NCBI GenBank assembly: GCA_014239895.1
Contig: JAAZXZ010000069.1
Location: forward strand, 1 to 5,443
Direction: 5' to 3'
DNA: 5,443 nucleotides
DNA from: Flavobacteriaceae bacterium
GTDB taxonomy: Bacteria > Bacteroidota > Bacteroidia > Flavobacteriales > Flavobacteriaceae
Within the stretch, counting starts at the first letter, position 1; each line of letters begins with the position of its first letter. Under the pieces are notes generated by a model. That model made no database searches and had not been told where the DNA came from. It saw only the letters and a list, made by a program, of their open reading frames with translations. Shown here piece after piece: positions 1-5,443 of the stretch. The position numbers and the translations under genes are program-made.

Positions 1-518
1 TCATAATCTTTCTTTGAAACAATATTTCTTGTTATAATTTCTTCTTTACTAATATCTTCGTCATGATTACCAAATTCAGCTTTTGTAGCAGGGGTAATAA
101 TTGGGGTTGGAAACTTGTCGTTTTCTATCATTTCTTCTGGCATTTTTACTCCACATAGTAATCTTTTACCTTTTTTATATTCTCTTGCAGCATGACCAGA
201 TAAATAACCTCTAATTACCATTTCTACTTTAAATGGCTCACATAAATGACCTATTGATACATTTGGATCAGGAGATGAAACCAACCAGTTGGGAACAATA
301 CCTGAAGTTAAATTCATCATTTGTACAGCAATCTGATTTAAGATTTGTCCTTTGTAGGGTATACCTTTAGGCATTACTACATCAAATGCAGAAACTCTGT
401 CTGATGCAACCATTATTACCAAATCATTTTTTAAAGTATAAACATCCCTGACTTTACCTTTGTAAACTTTACTTTGATTTGGAAAATTAAAATTAGTCTC
501 AATTATCGAATTATTCAT
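1..518 (-). CDS. purC: Phosphoribosylaminoimidazole-succinocarboxamide (SAICAR) synthase, 3'-truncated by window edge
   Basis: This cytosolic enzyme uses ATP to join aspartate to CAIR, giving SAICAR in de novo purine synthesis. The minus strand reads 172 codons from an ATG at 518-516 and leaves the window still open, so the C-terminal part is missing (the long, Ade1-like form of the family is about 300 residues). Visible family motifs are the nucleotide-binding GKVRDVY (residues 21-27), VASDRVSAFD (37-46), EPFKVEMVIRGYLSGHAARE (94-113), matching the PurC signature around the substrate site, and the segment TPATKAEFGNHDEDIS (142-157), typical of the yeast Ade1-like branch. The later D-x-K-x-E-F-G signature lies beyond the edge. 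The ATG overlaps the phoH stop codon by one base (TAATG), so the two genes are almost certainly co-transcribed and translationally coupled. Nothing in the visible part looks degraded. Confidence 0.96.
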   Translation of the reverse strand, partial: MNNSIIETNFNFPNQSKVYKGKVRDVYTLKNDLVIMVASDRVSAFDVVMPKGIPYKGQILNQIAVQMMNLTSGIVPNWLVSSPDPNVSIGHLCEPFKVEMVIRGYLSGHAAREYKKGKRLLCGVKMPEEMIENDKFPTPIITPATKAEFGNHDEDISKEEIITRNIVSKKDY

Positions 519-1474
519 TAACCCTGATTAGTATTTTCAATATTTTTGTATGCATCAATTATTTTTTTAACTAGAATATTCCTTATAATATCTCCATCAT
601 TTAAACGTACAATTTCAATACCATCTGTTTCTTTTAAAATAAGTAATGCCTCCTTAATTCCAGAAGTTATTCTACTGGGTAAATCTATTTGACCAGGGTC
701 AGCAGTGATTAAAAATTTTGCATTTTTACCCATTCTTGTTAAAAACATTTTCATTTGGGAATGAGTTGTGTTCTGACCTTCATCTAAAATAACAAAAGCA
801 TTGTCTAAAGTTCTACCTCTCATAAATGCTAAAGGAGCAATTTGAATAGTCTCATCCTCAATATATTTTTTTAGTTTATCAGAGGGGATCATGTCTTTTA
901 AAGCATCATATAATGGCAGCATATAGGGGTCTAATTTTTCTTTTAAATCACCAGGAAGAAATCCTAGATTCTCTCCAGCTTCTAATGCAGGTCTTGTCAG
1001 TATAATACGCTTGACTTCTTTTTGTTTTAAAGCTCTTACAGCCAGAGCTATACCTGTATAAGTCTTGCCAGTTCCTGCTGGCCCAATTGCGAAGACCATA
1101 TTACTACTAAAGACTGCATCAACAACTCTTCTCTGATTTAATGACTTTGCTTTAATTACTCTTCCATTAACGCCATGTAAAATCGGTTTATGACTTATCT
1201 TAGATGTTAACATATCAGTACTTGAATTATTTAATAACATTTCAATTTCATTGTCTGATATTATATTATACTCAATAAAATAATTGATTATTTTATTAAT
1301 TCTTTCTTCAAAATCATTTAAATCTTCTTTATTTCCATAAGCCTTTATTTTATCACCTCTGGCAACAATTTTTAGTTCAGGAAATTTTAGCTTAATAAAT
1401 TTTATGTTTTTATTTTGAGGACCAAATAAATCTTTTGGATCAATTTTTTCTATTTTAATTACTCGCTCGTTCAA
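518..1474 (-). CDS. phoH: PhoH-family ATPase (YbeZ/PhoL-like)
   Basis: The product is a cytosolic P-loop NTPase of the PhoH family, which resembles the ATPase core of superfamily 1 helicases. Family members are linked to RNA metabolism and ribosome maturation, often with the endonuclease YbeY; the exact role is not settled. The 318 residues match the usual length. Residues 1 to about 75 form the N-terminal KH-like region. The ATPase domain follows, with Walker A GPAGTGKT (131-138), the LTRPALEAGENLGFLPGDL block (159-177), Walker B VILDEGQN (228-235) and the ITADPGQIDLP motif (256-266). The start is TTG (1474-1472). An in-frame TAA lies four codons upstream, no ATG occurs before residue 79, and the N-terminus NERVIKIEKIDPKDLFG looks like flavobacterial homologues. 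Oddities are DEGQN where DEAQN is usual and TAD where TGD is usual. It is the first gene of a phoH-purC operon. Confidence 0.95.
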   Translation of the reverse strand: MNERVIKIEKIDPKDLFGPQNKNIKFIKLKFPELKIVARGDKIKAYGNKEDLNDFEERINKIINYFIEYNIISDNEIEMLLNNSSTDMLTSKISHKPILHGVNGRVIKAKSLNQRRVVDAVFSSNMVFAIGPAGTGKTYTGIALAVRALKQKEVKRIILTRPALEAGENLGFLPGDLKEKLDPYMLPLYDALKDMIPSDKLKKYIEDETIQIAPLAFMRGRTLDNAFVILDEGQNTTHSQMKMFLTRMGKNAKFLITADPGQIDLPSRITSGIKEALLILKETDGIEIVRLNDGDIIRNILVKKIIDAYKNIENTNQG

Positions 1475-1506
1475 TTTATTTAATTAAGATTGTAGAAATG
1501 ATTTAT

Positions 1507-1514
1507 TAGATTTG
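1507..1514 (+). promoter_or_regulatory. Candidate -7 box for the SAM hydrolase gene
   Basis: TAGATTTG matches the Bacteroidota -7 consensus TAnnTTTG and lies 57 bases before the ATG at 1572. The nearest TTG upstream (1490-1492) is only 14 bases away, closer than the usual -33 spacing of about 19, so support is weak. The motif is common by chance in DNA this AT-rich. Confidence 0.28.
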
Positions 1515-1519
1515 TATAT

Positions 1520-1527
1520 CAAAAATA
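1520..1527 (-). promoter_or_regulatory. Candidate -7 box for phoH-purC
   Basis: On the minus strand this reads TATTTTTG, a full match to TAnnTTTG. It lies 45 bases upstream of the phoH TTG start, a sensible leader length. I see no clear TTTG -33 element at the right spacing. Only five bases separate it from the plus-strand candidate at 1507-1514, so the two divergent promoters would overlap. Confidence 0.3.
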
Positions 1528-1571
1528 CATAATTTTAAGGCACATATTTTAAGAAAATATCAACAATTTAT

Positions 1572-2405
1572 ATGTCAATTATAACCTTAATTACAGATTT
1601 TGGAACAAAGGATCACTTTGTGGCAAAAATTAAAGGGGCTATCATTTCTGATCTTCCTCAAGCAAGTATAGTTGATATCTCGCATCAAATATCTCCATTC
1701 AATATAATGGAAGCAGCCTATGTAATTGAAAATTCATATCAGCATTTTCCAGAAAAAACTATACACATAATTGGTGTAGACTCTGAAAATACTCCAGAAT
1801 GCTCCCATATAGTACTAAAACTCAATGAACAGTATTTTATATGTGCTGATAACGGAATTATGAGTATTGTTTGCCATAACATAAAACCTGATGAAATTTT
1901 TGAAATTAATATCCATAACAAAATAGACTCACAAAACTCTACTCTTAAAATATTTACTCAAGTAGCTTGTCATTTAGCTAAAGGTGGCGAACCAGAGATA
2001 ATAGGAAAACGTATCAATAAAATTAGGTCAGCAAAATCTATAACTCCTTTTATAAATGATGAAAAAAATCAAATTATAGGAAGTGTAATATATATAGATA
2101 ATTATGGAAATGTAGTCACCAATATTAAGCACTCCTTTTTTAAAGAAGCTTCAAAAGGAAGAAAATATGAAATTTCAGCAAGAAATCACAAGTTTAAAAG
2201 AATATATAATAATTATAGTGAAATTGTAGATTATAATATTTTAGAAGAAAAAAGAAATGACGAAGGCAGAGCATTAGCCTTATTTAATTCATCTAACTAT
2301 TTAGAAATTGCAATATATAAAAGCAACCCTTTAAATGTTGGTACAGCAGCATCATTGTTAGGTTTAAAAATATTAGACTCTATAACTATAAATTTTTTAA
2401 AATAA
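1572..2405 (+). CDS. SAM hydroxide adenosyltransferase (DUF62 / SAM hydrolase family)
   Basis: The family cleaves S-adenosylmethionine with water to adenosine and methionine, and is related to the SAM-dependent fluorinase and chlorinase. The 277 residues cover the whole family length. The N-terminal domain starts with ITLITDFGTKDHFVAKIKG (4-22), including the conserved Asp9-Phe-Gly, and continues with VDISHQISPFNIMEAAYVI (34-52), IHIIGVDSE (64-72), YFICADNGIMSIV (88-100) and VACHLAKGG (131-139). The C-terminal SAM-binding domain has GSVIYIDNYGNVVTNI (170-185) and NPLNVGTAASLLGL (252-265). Asp70 matches the first residue of the described Asp-Arg-His triad. The Arg position seven residues later appears to be Cys77, and I see no His at the third position (near Asn122). 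I recall the same pattern in flavobacterial homologues, so it is probably a lineage feature rather than decay. The gene is divergent from phoH. Family assignment is secure; catalytic activity is not. Confidence 0.9.
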   Translation: MSIITLITDFGTKDHFVAKIKGAIISDLPQASIVDISHQISPFNIMEAAYVIENSYQHFPEKTIHIIGVDSENTPECSHIVLKLNEQYFICADNGIMSIVCHNIKPDEIFEINIHNKIDSQNSTLKIFTQVACHLAKGGEPEIIGKRINKIRSAKSITPFINDEKNQIIGSVIYIDNYGNVVTNIKHSFFKEASKGRKYEISARNHKFKRIYNNYSEIVDYNILEEKRNDEGRALALFNSSNYLEIAIYKSNPLNVGTAASLLGLKILDSITINFLK

Positions 2406-2451
2406 TTGATTTCTGTTGATAAGTTTATTTAACTAATTTCTCTGATTATAA

Positions 2452-2459
2452 TATATTTG
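2452..2459 (+). promoter_or_regulatory. Candidate -7 box for dnaN
   Basis: TATATTTG fits TAnnTTTG and ends 28 bases before the dnaN ATG at 2488. A second match, TAATTTTG at 2467-2474, is probably too close to the start codon. No -33 TTTG is evident. dnaN could instead be read through from the SAM hydrolase gene, since the 82-base gap shows no terminator. Confidence 0.3.
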
Positions 2460-2487
2460 TGTAATTTAATTTTGTTAATATTTTTAT

Positions 2488-3603
2488 ATGAAGTTCATTG
2501 TTTCTAGTGCAGCTCTATTAAAGAAATTACAAGTGCTAAGTGGTGTAATTAACGCAACTAATACAATACCAGTTTTAGACCACTTTCTATTTGATATAGA
2601 CAATTCAAATCTTACAATAACTTCAAGTGATTTAGAGACTACAATGGTTTCTTCAATAGAAGTTGATAGTAAAAGTAAAGGAAATATAGCTATACCTTCT
2701 AAATTACTAATTGACACACTTAAAACATTTCCCGATCAACCATTAACATTTACAATTGAAGAAAACAATATAATTGAAATAAATTCTAATCATGGAAAAT
2801 ACACTTTAGCTTATGCTGATGGAGAACAGTTTCCTAAAGCTATAACTTTAGATAATCCGTCTGAGGCAAAAGTTTCTAGCAAGGTTTTACTAAAGGCAAT
2901 AAATAGCACAATATTTGCTGCTGGGAATGATGATCTTAGACCTGTAATGAGCGGTGTTTTCTTTCAATTATCTCAAGATAATTCAACTTTTGTGGCAACT
3001 GATGCCCATAAATTAGTTAAATATACTAGAACAGATGTTTCAGCATCTGAATTAGCAGAATTTATAATGCCAAAAAAACCTTTGAATTTATTAAAGACTA
3101 TAATCGATGAAGATTTTCAAGTTACTATAGAATATAATAACTCTAATGCTAAGTTTATTTTAGAAAACCTAATAATAGTATGTAGATTAATAGATGGAAA
3201 TTATCCAAATTATGAAGCTGTAATCCCTAATGAAAATCCAAATATTTTGACAATTGACAGAACTCAGTTCTTAAATTCATTAAAAAGGGTTTCAATTTTT
3301 TCTAATAAAACTACTCATCAGGTAAGATTGAAATTAGCTGGTGCTGAATTAAATATTTCAGCTGAGGATATTGATTTTAGTAACAAAGCTGAAGAAAGAC
3401 TTACCTGTGATTATAAAGGTGAAGATATTGAAATTGGCTTTAACTCTAGATTTCTTATAGAAATGCTAAATAACATTGAATCTAATGAAGTAAGTCTTGA
3501 AATGAGTCTTCCTAACAGAGCAGGAATTTTAAAACCTGTAAGTGGATATGAGGATGGTGAAGAAATCACTATGCTTGTAATGCCTGTAATGCTAAATAGC
3601 TAA
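2488..3603 (+). CDS. dnaN: DNA polymerase III subunit beta (sliding clamp)
   Basis: The product dimerises into a ring around DNA, tethers DNA polymerase III and recruits other replication and repair proteins. The 371 residues match the usual length of about 370, with three similar clamp domains (roughly 1-120, 128-245 and 250-371). Characteristic stretches are KFIVSSAALLKKLQVLSGVI (2-21), ADGEQFPKA (110-118), RPVMSGVFF (151-159), TDAHKLV (171-177, the counterpart of E. coli TDGHRLA), RLIDGNYPNYEAVIP (233-247) and the C-terminal MPVML (365-369), which corresponds to the MPMRL end lining the partner-peptide pocket. The ATG start gives the expected MKF N-terminus. No dnaA, recF or DnaA-box cluster is nearby; dnaN away from the origin is usual in Bacteroidota. 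It converges with the next gene, with one base between stop codons. Confidence 0.97.
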   Translation: MKFIVSSAALLKKLQVLSGVINATNTIPVLDHFLFDIDNSNLTITSSDLETTMVSSIEVDSKSKGNIAIPSKLLIDTLKTFPDQPLTFTIEENNIIEINSNHGKYTLAYADGEQFPKAITLDNPSEAKVSSKVLLKAINSTIFAAGNDDLRPVMSGVFFQLSQDNSTFVATDAHKLVKYTRTDVSASELAEFIMPKKPLNLLKTIIDEDFQVTIEYNNSNAKFILENLIIVCRLIDGNYPNYEAVIPNENPNILTIDRTQFLNSLKRVSIFSNKTTHQVRLKLAGAELNISAEDIDFSNKAEERLTCDYKGEDIEIGFNSRFLIEMLNNIESNEVSLEMSLPNRAGILKPVSGYEDGEEITMLVMPVMLNS

Positions 3604-3604
3604 T

Positions 3605-4255
3605 CTATTTTTTATATACTACTAATTGTGCTTTATATCCCGTATAAAGCAGCCATTTTTTATTTGATAACACTACCCCATTCTCATCAAGAACTAGAAG
3701 CTGTGCTGTATTTGGACTTGAATCTCCTTCATTTAAAGCAATAAAATCAATGTTATTATAACCTTCATCAAGGTCAATATCAACAACATAAAAAATAGAG
3801 CTTAAAGAAATATTCGGATGAATTATTGAGTTATTTAGCATCAATCTTATTCTATCTCCATCAACGTACTCATGATCTCTGCACTTAATGATAATATATT
3901 TTGATTGAGTTTCTAAATTACCCAAGTAATAATCTGCTTTAAATTTTGATTTGTTTTGAGAACCTTCTTTAAACTTTTGTTTTATGATCCATGTTGGAGT
4001 TACTAACTCTGTAGATTTGGTGATATCAATTACATTTTCATTAGAAAGAATATCAAAGTCTAAATTATAATTGAAGTAATTATTTTTTTTCTTATTTGTT
4101 AGGCCTTTAGCCTTAATTTTTTTTAAAGAAAAGCTCGAATTAGTAATAGTATTGGTGTCTAAGGATTTTATCTCAACTATTTTAATTGATATTTCCTGTG
4201 AAAACAAGATTAAAGAATTAAAAAGAAGCGCAATTATTAAAAAATAATTCTTCAT
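3605..4255 (-). CDS. Secreted protein of unknown function, with a C-terminal beta-sandwich-like domain
   Basis: I cannot assign a function. The 216-residue protein begins with a signal peptide: MKNYF, a hydrophobic stretch to about residue 18, and likely cleavage near Ser19-Gln20-Glu21, a common ending in flavobacterial exported proteins. There is no lipobox Cys, so a soluble periplasmic or secreted protein is likely. Residues 22-118 are Lys/Asn-rich without a motif I know. Residues 119-216 look like an all-beta domain: EYVDGDRIRLMLNNSII (129-145), then VVDIDLDEGYNNIDFIALNE (157-176) and SPNTAQLLVLDENG (180-193). The pattern of VDGD, a short loop, a G-N-N-I-D-F strand and PNTA resembles a domain I recall in other Bacteroidota exported proteins, also uncharacterised. 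The ATG at 4255 places the signal peptide correctly. Its first 93 bases belong to a perfect inverted repeat copied at the right edge. The gene is divergent from the permease across a 102-base AT-rich gap. Confidence 0.85.
   Translation of the reverse strand: MKNYFLIIALLFNSLILFSQEISIKIVEIKSLDTNTITNSSFSLKKIKAKGLTNKKKNNYFNYNLDFDILSNENVIDITKSTELVTPTWIIKQKFKEGSQNKSKFKADYYLGNLETQSKYIIIKCRDHEYVDGDRIRLMLNNSIIHPNISLSSIFYVVDIDLDEGYNNIDFIALNEGDSSPNTAQLLVLDENGVVLSNKKWLLYTGYKAQLVVYKK
3629..3661 (+). terminator. Possible dnaN intrinsic terminator inside the convergent gene
   Basis: TGCTTTATA (3629-3637) pairs perfectly with TATAAAGCA (3643-3651) around the loop TCCCG. Four bases later comes a run of six T (3656-3661). 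On the plus strand, 26 bases after the dnaN stop, this has the shape of a Rho-independent terminator, though the stem has only two G-C pairs and the T run is slightly displaced. It lies within the 3' coding part of the secreted-protein gene. On the minus strand no T run follows it. A stem of this size can arise by chance in such AT-rich DNA. Confidence 0.33.
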
Positions 4256-4261
4256 TAATTA
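4158..4261 (-). repeat. Inverted repeat, left arm (104 bases, exact)
   Basis: The reverse complement of this stretch equals 5340-5443 base for base (paired positions sum to 9601). It covers the first 32 codons of the secreted-protein gene plus six bases upstream of its ATG. Similarity continues imperfectly into the interior: an 18-base block CTTTACTAAATATATATA occurs in both arms just beyond, separated from the exact part by GATA here (minus strand) and TG in the other copy. Confidence 0.97.
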
Positions 4262-4357
4262 TATCTATATATATTTAGTAAAGATATCTAAATCCTGTGT
4301 ATTATCTCAAATATTAATCTTATATTAACATACATATATTTATATCTATAAACTGTA

Positions 4358-5164
4358 GTGGATCCAATTCAAATTTTAGGATATTTTGGTGCATTTTTGG
4401 TTGGATTGATCCTTGGATTAATTGGTAGTGGGGGGTCAATATTGTCTTTGCCAATTCTTGTATATATGTTTGGTATTAACCCGGTTTTAGCTACAGCATA
4501 CTCTTTGTTTATTGTAGGAATTACTTCTCTTGTAGGTTCAATAAAGAATCTAAAGAATAACATGATTGATTATAATACAACATTGTTCTTTTCTATTTCA
4601 GCAATTATTTCTGTGTATATCACTAGAAAATATCTAATACTACTTATTCCTGATATAATTTTAACAACTGATCTTATTATTCTAACAAAAGAAAAATTTA
4701 TAATGCTTCTTTTTTCAATTTTAATGGTAGTTGCTGGGTTTTTTATGGTTAAGAAATCACCTAAGACAATTGTTAAAATGAAAAGCATAAAAACTCTTGC
4801 ACCTAGTAAGCTTATAATATTAGCAGAGGGATCTTTAATTGGGTTAATAACAGGACTTGTAGGTGCAGGCGGTGGTTTTATTATAATACCTGTATTAGTT
4901 ATTTTAACGAAGCTTAGAATGAAACATGCTGTAGCTACTTCGCTAGCAATTATATCTTTAAAATCTTTAATAGGTTTTATAGGTGATGTAGAAGTTCAAA
5001 TTATTGATTGGAACTTCTTATTATTATTTTCTGCTATATCTGTTATGGGGATATATGTAGGGCAGTATTATAACGACAAAGTTCCTGATGATCAACTAAA
5101 GCAAGGATTTGGACTTTTTGTTATTATTCTGTCAATTATAGTTTTTATCAAAGAAGTTATTTAG
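4358..5164 (+). CDS. TauE/SafE-family sulfite/anion permease
   Basis: This is an inner-membrane permease of the TauE/SafE (former DUF81) family, whose studied members move sulfite, sulfoacetate or other organosulfur and organic anions; the substrate here cannot be read from sequence. The 268 residues are normal length. The two-fold internal repeat is visible: GLILGLIGSGGSILSLPILV (16-35) and GLITGLVGAGGGFIIIPVLV (162-181), each followed by NPVLATAYSLFIV (41-53) or MKHAVATSLAIIS (188-200). About eight membrane segments are evident, with a loop of charged residues near 132-149. The start is GTG (4358-4360). An in-frame TAA lies three codons upstream, and the resulting short N-terminus is right for the family. 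No rhodanese, metallo-beta-lactamase or other sulfur gene is adjacent. The gene lies between the two arms of the inverted repeat, and its last eight bases overlap a small minus-strand ORF. Confidence 0.92.
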   Translation: MDPIQILGYFGAFLVGLILGLIGSGGSILSLPILVYMFGINPVLATAYSLFIVGITSLVGSIKNLKNNMIDYNTTLFFSISAIISVYITRKYLILLIPDIILTTDLIILTKEKFIMLLFSILMVVAGFFMVKKSPKTIVKMKSIKTLAPSKLIILAEGSLIGLITGLVGAGGGFIIIPVLVILTKLRMKHAVATSLAIISLKSLIGFIGDVEVQIIDWNFLLLFSAISVMGIYVGQYYNDKVPDDQLKQGFGLFVIILSIIVFIKEVI

Positions 5165-5285
5165 ACTTTTTAAATAAGAATCCTAATGGAATAATTAGAA
5201 ATAAAGCATAAATATTAAATAGCGCTCCGATTAAAGGAATTATTATCATCAAAAAAATTAAAAAATTCTTATGATTCTTTTTCAC
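5157..5285 (-). CDS. Probable small membrane protein, 42 residues
   Basis: I do not recognise the family. A minus-strand ORF from GTG (5285-5283) to TAA (5159-5157) encodes 42 residues. The N-terminus is basic (VKKNHKN, with the GTG read as Met), followed by FLIFLMIIIPLIGALFNIY (8-26) and ALFLIIPLGFLF (27-38), and it ends KKSK. This is a plausible hairpin of two short membrane segments with positive ends, and the Gly/Pro pattern looks like a protein rather than random AT-rich translation. It overlaps the permease 3' end by eight bases, tail to tail. There is no Shine-Dalgarno. The frame stays open upstream to a TAA at 5324-5322 but has no ATG. An ATG at 5314-5312 in another frame would join this frame if the adjacent run of seven A had one more base, giving a 52-residue protein with an ATG start. 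The real start is therefore uncertain. Confidence 0.45.
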   Translation of the reverse strand: MKKNHKNFLIFLMIIIPLIGALFNIYALFLIIPLGFLFKKSK

Positions 5286-5339
5286 AAAAATTAATTTAAT
5301 AACGTTTTTTTCATGAACTCTTTACTAAATATATATATG

Positions 5340-5443
5340 TAATTAATGAAGAATTATTTTTTAATAATTGCGCTTCTTTTTAATTCTTTAATCTTGTTTT
5401 CACAGGAAATATCAATTAAAATAGTTGAGATAAAATCCTTAGA
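5340..5443 (+). repeat. Inverted repeat, right arm (104 bases, exact, reaches window end)
   Basis: This is the exact reverse complement of 4158-4261. Because it stops at the last base of the window, its full length is unknown. The arms enclose 1,078 bases holding the permease gene and the small membrane ORF. Confidence 0.97.
5346..5443 (+). CDS. Second copy of the secreted-protein gene, 5' end only
   Basis: From the ATG at 5346-5348 the plus strand reads 32 codons, identical in nucleotides and residues to the start of the gene at 3605-4255: signal peptide MKNYFLIIALLFNSLILFSQ, then EISIKIVEIKSL. The window ends two bases into codon 33. If real, it is a very recent inverted duplicate or a gene sharing this 5' end. 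Equally, it may be a fold-back artefact of amplification or assembly, since exact identity running to a sequence end is a usual sign of that. Confidence 0.5.
   Translation, partial: MKNYFLIIALLFNSLILFSQEISIKIVEIKSL

Noticed and set aside
1544..1560. Palindrome ATATTTT-AAG-AAAATAT just upstream of the SAM hydrolase ATG
   Set aside because: It is made only of A/T arms of seven bases. Several such palindromes are expected by chance in DNA this AT-rich, and no second copy or regulator supports an operator.
1739..1921. 60-codon minus-strand ORF inside the SAM hydrolase gene
   Set aside because: It is antisense to a well-supported family gene and its translation shows no domain-like pattern; a shadow frame.
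2406..2487. Replication origin near dnaN
   Set aside because: There are no TTATNCACA-like DnaA boxes, no dnaA and no AT-rich repeat array, and dnaN is often away from the origin in Bacteroidota.
2484..2717. 77-codon minus-strand ORF over the start of dnaN
   Set aside because: It is fully antisense to the conserved first domain of the clamp; a shadow frame.
4259..4350. Direct repeat TTATATCTATA at 4259-4269 and 4340-4350, near the start codons of the two divergent genes
   Set aside because: It is a short, low-complexity A/T match in a tract rich in TATA steps, and is not convincing as paired operator sites.
4369..4788. Two minus-strand ORFs (4369-4563 and 4570-4788) inside the permease gene
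   Set aside because: The plus strand encodes a clear TauE/SafE protein, and the antisense frames have no recognisable features.
5312..5335. Second small minus-strand start, ATG at 5314-5312
   Set aside because: As written it reaches a stop after seven codons; it matters only as a possible start for the 42-residue ORF if the adjacent A run is miscounted.
4158..5443. Insertion sequence with terminal inverted repeats
   Set aside because: The repeat arms lie inside coding sequence, the enclosed genes are a permease and a tiny membrane peptide, there is no transposase, and no target-site duplication can be seen.

Overview
The window is strongly AT-rich (roughly 30% GC by eye). Its genes lack clear Shine-Dalgarno sequences, its best promoter-like signals are TAnnTTTG -7 boxes, and its proteins resemble flavobacterial versions. 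I infer a member of the Bacteroidota, probably a compact-genome marine flavobacterium. This rests on protein resemblance and gene order as I remember them, not on a search.

Layout, left to right. (1) Positions 1-1474, minus strand: phoH (PhoH-family ATPase, TTG start) followed by purC (SAICAR synthase), joined by a one-base TAATG stop/start overlap. purC runs off the left edge after 172 codons. (2) Positions 1475-1571: a short divergent promoter region. (3) Positions 1572-3603, plus strand: a SAM hydroxide adenosyltransferase (DUF62) homologue, then dnaN, the sliding clamp. (4) Positions 3605-4255, minus strand: a secreted protein of unknown function, converging on dnaN with one base between stop codons. 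(5) Positions 4358-5164, plus strand: a TauE/SafE-type membrane permease (GTG start). Its 3' end overlaps a probable 42-residue membrane peptide on the minus strand. (6) Positions 5340-5443, plus strand: an exact inverted copy of the start of the secreted-protein gene, running to the last base of the window.

The genes are mostly housekeeping: purine synthesis, RNA-linked ATPase, SAM hydrolysis and replication. They do not form one pathway. The permease and secreted protein are accessory. The most notable feature is the 104-base perfect inverted repeat flanking the permease. It may be a real duplicated or invertible segment, or an amplification/assembly fold-back at a contig end; the sequence alone cannot decide. 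I see no CRISPR array, tRNA, rRNA, transposase, phage gene or defence system, and no convincing new multi-gene system.
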